Assembly (NCBI GenBank): GCA_035506275.1 | Contig: DATJPT010000019.1 | Coordinates: forward strand, 62,001 to 126,000 | DNA from: Bacteroidota bacterium | Lineage (GTDB): Bacteria > Bacteroidota > Ignavibacteria > UBA10030 > UBA8401 | Length of the DNA: 64,000 nt | Reading direction: 5' to 3' | Shown here: piece by piece, positions 60,435-64,000 of the stretch | Layout: every line of letters starts with the position of its first letter | How positions within the stretch are numbered: position 1 is the first letter of the stretch | Position numbers and translations under genes: made by a program | The notes under the pieces: generated by a model | Databases searched by the model: none | Seen by the model: the letters and a program-made list of their open reading frames with translations, nothing else | Told to the model about the DNA's origin: nothing

Positions 60435-63400
60435 ATGATTGCAGATCTTTTTATCAAGCGTCCGGTAACGGCAATTGTCATATCGATCGTCATTGTGTTG
60501 AACGGCATCCTGGCGATCTCCAAATTGGCGATCAGCCAGTATCCTGACATCACCCCTCCAACGGTACAGATCTCGGGAATCTACAACGGCGCCGACGCGC
60601 AGACCGTCGAGCAGACCGTCACGACGCCGATCGAATCGCAAGTGAACGGCACCCCCGGCATGGCCTATATGCAGGGGAACAGCACGAGCGACGGCCGGAG
60701 CACGATCAATGTGACGCTGAACGTCGGAACGGACCCGAATATCGCGGCGCTCGACATTCAAAACAGAGTCGGGATCGCGACGCCTCAATTGCCCGACGAC
60801 GTCAAGCGTCTCGGATTAACGACGAGAAAACGGAACCCAAGCATTCTTCTTCTGGTCGCCATTTTTTCTCCGAACGGCACGCACGGCGTGACCTTCCTCG
60901 ACAACTACACGAATATTTTCATCAGGGACGCGCTCCTGCGCGTGAACGGGGTCGGCGATGTCTTCACTCGCGCCGATGATTTCAGCATGCGCATCTGGCT
61001 GGAGCCCGATAAACTGGCACAGGTCGGCCTGACCGCGAACGATGTCGTCAACGCGCTGGCAGAGCAGAATGTGCAGATCGCCGCCGGTTCCGTCGGAGCC
61101 CCGCCGCAGTCGTCCAGCCAGGCGTTCGAGTACTCCGTCTTCACAAACAGCCGGCTCACGACCGAAGAGCAGTTTCGGGAGATCATCGTTCGGGCCAACC
61201 CGCGTATGGGGGCGGTCGTTCATCTGAAGGACGTTGCGCGCGTTCAGCTGGGAAAGTTCAGCTACTCGAGCAATTCGTTCGTGGACGGCAAGCGCGCTTC
61301 CTATCTCCTCGTGTATCAGGCGCCGGGGAGCAACGCCCTCGAGGTCGCCAACGGCATCTATGCCACCATGGACGAATTGAAAAAGTCCTTTCCGAAGGAT
61401 GTCGATTACGTTGTTCCGTTTGAATCCGTCTCCGTCGTTAAAGTGTCGATCAACGAAGTGGTATGGACGCTGGTCGAAGCGCTCGGTCTCGTCGTTCTTG
61501 TCGTTTTTCTTTTTCTCCAAAGCTGGCGCGCGACGCTCATTCCCGTGCTGGCGATCCCCGTGTCGATCATCGGCACCTTTGCGTTCTTTCTTCCGCTCGG
61601 ATTTACCATCAACACGCTGACGATGTTCGGGTTCGTGCTCGCGATCGGCATCGTCGTCGACGACGCCATCATCGTCGTCGAGGCTGTTCAGCACTACATC
61701 GACCACGAGAAGATGACGGCCAAGGAGGCCACCCACAGTGCGATGAAGGATATTTCGGGACCCGTTGTGGCGATCGCATTGATCCTCGCGGCCGTTTTTG
61801 TTCCGGTCGGGTTCATCCCCGGGATCGTGGGGCGGCTCTATCAGCAGTTTGCCATCACGATCGCGATCTCGGTGTTGATTTCCGCGTTCATCGCCCTCTC
61901 TCTCACTCCGGCATTGTGCTCCCTCTTCCTGAAACCCACGGTGGTGGGGGCAAATTCGAAGGGGCTCAACGGATTATTTTTCAGGTTCAATGCCTGGTTT
62001 GAAAGGACGACGCATTCTTACTCCCTGGGCGTCAAGCGGTGCATCGAGAAGGCCCCCGTTGTTATCATTTTCTTGATCTGTCTTTATGCAGGAACGGCGA
62101 TCCTCTTCAAGAACAAGCCGACCGGATTTATCCCGACGGAAGACGAAGGCCGCCTGTACATCACGTTTGAATTGCCCGAAGCGTCGTCCACCACGAGAAG
62201 CCTTGACGTGCTGAACAGCATGATGGGCATTCTTCAGTCGACGCCGGGCATTGCGCATTTTGCTGCGTTGGGCGGTCTGAACGTGGTCACCTTCGCGACC
62301 AAATCGAACAGCGGCACGGTGTTCGCTCAGTTGAAGCCGTGGGATGAGAGGACGGATAAATCGCTGCAGCTCAGCGCCCTGATCGCCACTCTGCAGCAGA
62401 AGCTTTCGTCGATCAAGAGCGCCAACGTCGTTGTGATCTCGCCGCCGGCTATTCCAGGACTGGGGGCGACCGGCGGGTTCACGTTCGAGCTCGAGCAGCA
62501 CGAGAGTACGGACAACATCAAGCAATTCGAGAATGTCGTGCAGACATTCGTCGCCGAGGCGAACAAGCGCCCGGAACTCAGCCGCGTGTTTTCGTTCTTT
62601 ACGGCCCGTACGCCCGGCTTCCAATTGGATGTGGACAGGGATCAATGCAAAAAACTCGGCATTTCGATCGCCGACGTGTATTCCACGATCCAGACATACC
62701 TCGGCAGCCGTTATGTGAACGACTTTTCAATCTACGGACGCAATTTTCACGTCGTGGCACAGGCAGACACGATCTACCGCGCGGACATTCAGAACTTGTC
62801 GAAATACTATGTGAAGAATTCCGAGGGGAATATGATCCCGCTGAGCACGCTGACGACCTACAAGCTCACCGAAAGCGCCCCCATGATCTCTCACTATAAT
62901 CTCTTCCGCACGGCGGAGATCAATGGCTCGGCGGCTCCGGGGTACAGCAGCGGCGAGGCGATCGAAGCGCTACGGGAAGTTGCGGCCAAAGTTCTCCCAT
63001 CCGATTACGGCTATGAATTTTCCGGATTGTCGCGGGAAGAGATCAACGCCGGAAGCAGCACGATAACGATCTTTGCGACGTCGATGCTGTTCGTCTTTCT
63101 TTTCCTGACTGCGCTGTACGAAAGCTGGTCGGTTCCGTTCGCCGTCATTCTGGCCGTTCCCATCGGAGCGTTTGGTGCGATCCTCACTCTCTTCTTGATT
63201 CCGCGATTGAGCAACAACGTGTACGCACAGATCGGCCTCGTCACCCTGATCGGTCTTGCCGCCAAAAATGCGATCCTGATCGTAGAATTTGCCAAAGAGC
63301 GCGTTGACAGGGGAATGCCGATGGTGGATGCAACGATCGAGGCCGTGAAGCTGCGTTTGCGTCCGATTCTCATGACCTCGCTGGCGTTCATCTTCGGCGT

Positions 63401-63620
63401 CTCGCCGCTGGCGTTTGCGGAAGGGGCCGGAGCTCAGGCGAGAGCGACGATAGGATGGACGGTCCTCGGCGGAATGCTTTCAGCCACGACGCTTGCTATT
63501 TTCATCGTGCCGGTGTTGTTCATTACGATCACCAAGATCGCTTACAGCAAGGAAAAGCTGGAAGAATTGCGTCTGAAAGGGTTGGAAGCGTCTGGAAAGA
63601 TACCGGGCGAAGACCTCTGA
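60435..63620 (+). CDS. HAE1-family RND efflux permease
   Basis: 1061 residues, the size of AcrB. It begins MIADLFIKRPVTAIVISIVI with the first helix; the large porter loops and twelve helices follow. The proton-relay aspartates in the fourth helix are Asp409 and Asp410 (GIVVDDAIIVVE), matching Asp407/Asp408 of AcrB. Further family motifs: ITPPTVQISGIYNGADAQTV near the start, GFIPTEDEGRLYITFELPEA and GLAAKNAILIVEFAKERVDR in the second half. It exports drugs, dyes or lipids by proton motive force with the TolC and adaptor genes upstream. No dedicated regulator lies next to it. Confidence 0.95.
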   Translation: MIADLFIKRPVTAIVISIVIVLNGILAISKLAISQYPDITPPTVQISGIYNGADAQTVEQTVTTPIESQVNGTPGMAYMQGNSTSDGRSTINVTLNVGTDPNIAALDIQNRVGIATPQLPDDVKRLGLTTRKRNPSILLLVAIFSPNGTHGVTFLDNYTNIFIRDALLRVNGVGDVFTRADDFSMRIWLEPDKLAQVGLTANDVVNALAEQNVQIAAGSVGAPPQSSSQAFEYSVFTNSRLTTEEQFREIIVRANPRMGAVVHLKDVARVQLGKFSYSSNSFVDGKRASYLLVYQAPGSNALEVANGIYATMDELKKSFPKDVDYVVPFESVSVVKVSINEVVWTLVEALGLVVLVVFLFLQSWRATLIPVLAIPVSIIGTFAFFLPLGFTINTLTMFGFVLAIGIVVDDAIIVVEAVQHYIDHEKMTAKEATHSAMKDISGPVVAIALILAAVFVPVGFIPGIVGRLYQQFAITIAISVLISAFIALSLTPALCSLFLKPTVVGANSKGLNGLFFRFNAWFERTTHSYSLGVKRCIEKAPVVIIFLICLYAGTAILFKNKPTGFIPTEDEGRLYITFELPEASSTTRSLDVLNSMMGILQSTPGIAHFAALGGLNVVTFATKSNSGTVFAQLKPWDERTDKSLQLSALIATLQQKLSSIKSANVVVISPPAIPGLGATGGFTFELEQHESTDNIKQFENVVQTFVAEANKRPELSRVFSFFTARTPGFQLDVDRDQCKKLGISIADVYSTIQTYLGSRYVNDFSIYGRNFHVVAQADTIYRADIQNLSKYYVKNSEGNMIPLSTLTTYKLTESAPMISHYNLFRTAEINGSAAPGYSSGEAIEALREVAAKVLPSDYGYEFSGLSREEINAGSSTITIFATSMLFVFLFLTALYESWSVPFAVILAVPIGAFGAILTLFLIPRLSNNVYAQIGLVTLIGLAAKNAILIVEFAKERVDRGMPMVDATIEAVKLRLRPILMTSLAFIFGVSPLAFAEGAGAQARATIGWTVLGGMLSATTLAIFIVPVLFITITKIAYSKEKLEELRLKGLEASGKIPGEDL

Positions 63621-63643
63621 CGATTCACGACGGAACGGCTCGC

Positions 63644-64000
63644 TTACTGATTCATCTTATTGAACGATTCTTCCGAAACGTCCTGCTGTTCGTCTCTCGA
63701 ATATCCGGGACAGAGGCTGATATCGTTGAGCAGCATTTTGCTGTGCTCGATGTCGATCTTATCGGTTCGTAACCTCAGAGGGAGCGTCGGTACCTTCCGC
63801 AAAAAATCTTTTCCCATCTCGATATCCGCGTCGTTCTTCGTATCAAGTCCCCGTGTGATCAACGCGACGCCGTATTCCTTGACGATCTCGATTCTTGTCG
63901 AGTCGAGTTCATACGCTCTCTTGCAGTAGTAGACGGCCTTGTCCAGGTCGCCGCTGATGCCGAAGATCCACCGAAGCATGAAGAACGTCGGGCAGAGGCG
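63644..64000 (-). CDS. TPR-like protein, C-terminal part (5' partial)
   Basis: The frame is open from base 64000, so the gene starts outside the window; 118 codons are present. The sequence GDLDKAVYYCKRAYELDSTR followed by IEIVKEYGVALITRGLDTKN has the pattern of a tetratricopeptide helix pair; the rest (KDFLRKVPTLPLRLRTDKID, SLCPGYSRDEQQDVSEESF) is a non-repeat C-terminus. Tail-to-tail with the RND gene. Function unknown. Confidence 0.65.
   Translation of the reverse strand, partial: RLCPTFFMLRWIFGISGDLDKAVYYCKRAYELDSTRIEIVKEYGVALITRGLDTKNDADIEMGKDFLRKVPTLPLRLRTDKIDIEHSKMLLNDISLCPGYSRDEQQDVSEESFNKMNQ

Noticed and set aside
1..64000. CRISPR arrays, insertion sequences, prophage or integrase genes
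   Set aside because: No regularly spaced identical repeats, transposase or integrase motifs were found on either strand; only short dispersed repeats are present.

Overview
The window looks like chromosomal DNA of a bacterium in the Fibrobacteres-Chlorobi-Bacteroidetes superphylum, most likely an Ignavibacteria-like lineage. The main evidence is a set of secreted proteins ending in type IX secretion (T9SS) type A sorting domains with the QNYPNPFNPST signature (ends at 597, and the minus-strand genes at 35195, 36091 and 37070; a variant VFPNPYFGFNR tail is in the gene at 38891). Many genes lack a strong Shine-Dalgarno sequence and several use TTG or GTG starts. No rRNA, CRISPR array, insertion sequence or prophage was seen. 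One tRNA gene, tRNA-Gln(CTG), is present.

Layout. 1-4.7 kb: end of a secreted polysaccharide-deacetylase-like protein, a GH28-like pectinase, a YncE-like beta-propeller, and a PAP2 phosphatase remnant. 4.7-17.1 kb: CDF metal exporter, then a long plus-strand housekeeping run tilS-hpt-ftsH, polyprenol kinase-like, hisG, dut, AI-2E-type permease, rsmI, PAP2 phosphatase, a cysteine-less thioredoxin-fold protein and a nitronate monooxygenase-like enzyme. 17.2-22.5 kb: a predicted SAM-II-type riboswitch with a transcription terminator, a four-helix-bundle gene sitting between it and the cobalamin-dependent methionine synthase metH, then gpmA and a DUF309 gene. 22.5-26 kb: redox genes (ferredoxin, MBL hydrolase, Rieske protein, queG, trxB). 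26.4-27.8 kb: three tandem small heat shock proteins. 27.9-30.6 kb, minus strand: FKBP isomerase and two thioredoxin-like exported proteins. 30.8-34.7 kb: VOC protein, aldo/keto reductase and a UvrD-like helicase split into two overlapping ORFs. 34.9-46 kb: tRNA-Gln and a minus-strand block of secreted and outer-membrane proteins. 46.2-49.6 kb: an electron-transfer module of a Tat-exported gluconate dehydrogenase subunit 3-like protein, a GMC oxidoreductase and a nine-haem cytochrome c. 49.8-55.8 kb: DUF5060/GH5-like glycosidase, aromatic- and proline-rich exported protein, OprB-like porin, LCM-type methyltransferase. 56-64 kb: ArsR-type regulator with an FMN reductase, small membrane protein, a complete TolC-adaptor-RND efflux operon, and the end of a TPR-like gene.

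The gene content suggests a heterotroph that degrades plant-type polysaccharides (GH28, GH5-like, porin, T9SS proteins), passes electrons from alcohol or sugar oxidation to multihaem cytochromes, and controls methionine synthesis through a SAM-sensing leader. The most interesting single item is the 17.18-17.80 kb segment: promoter, SAM-II-like aptamer, mutually exclusive antiterminator and terminator, then a four-helix-bundle gene apparently inserted ahead of metH.
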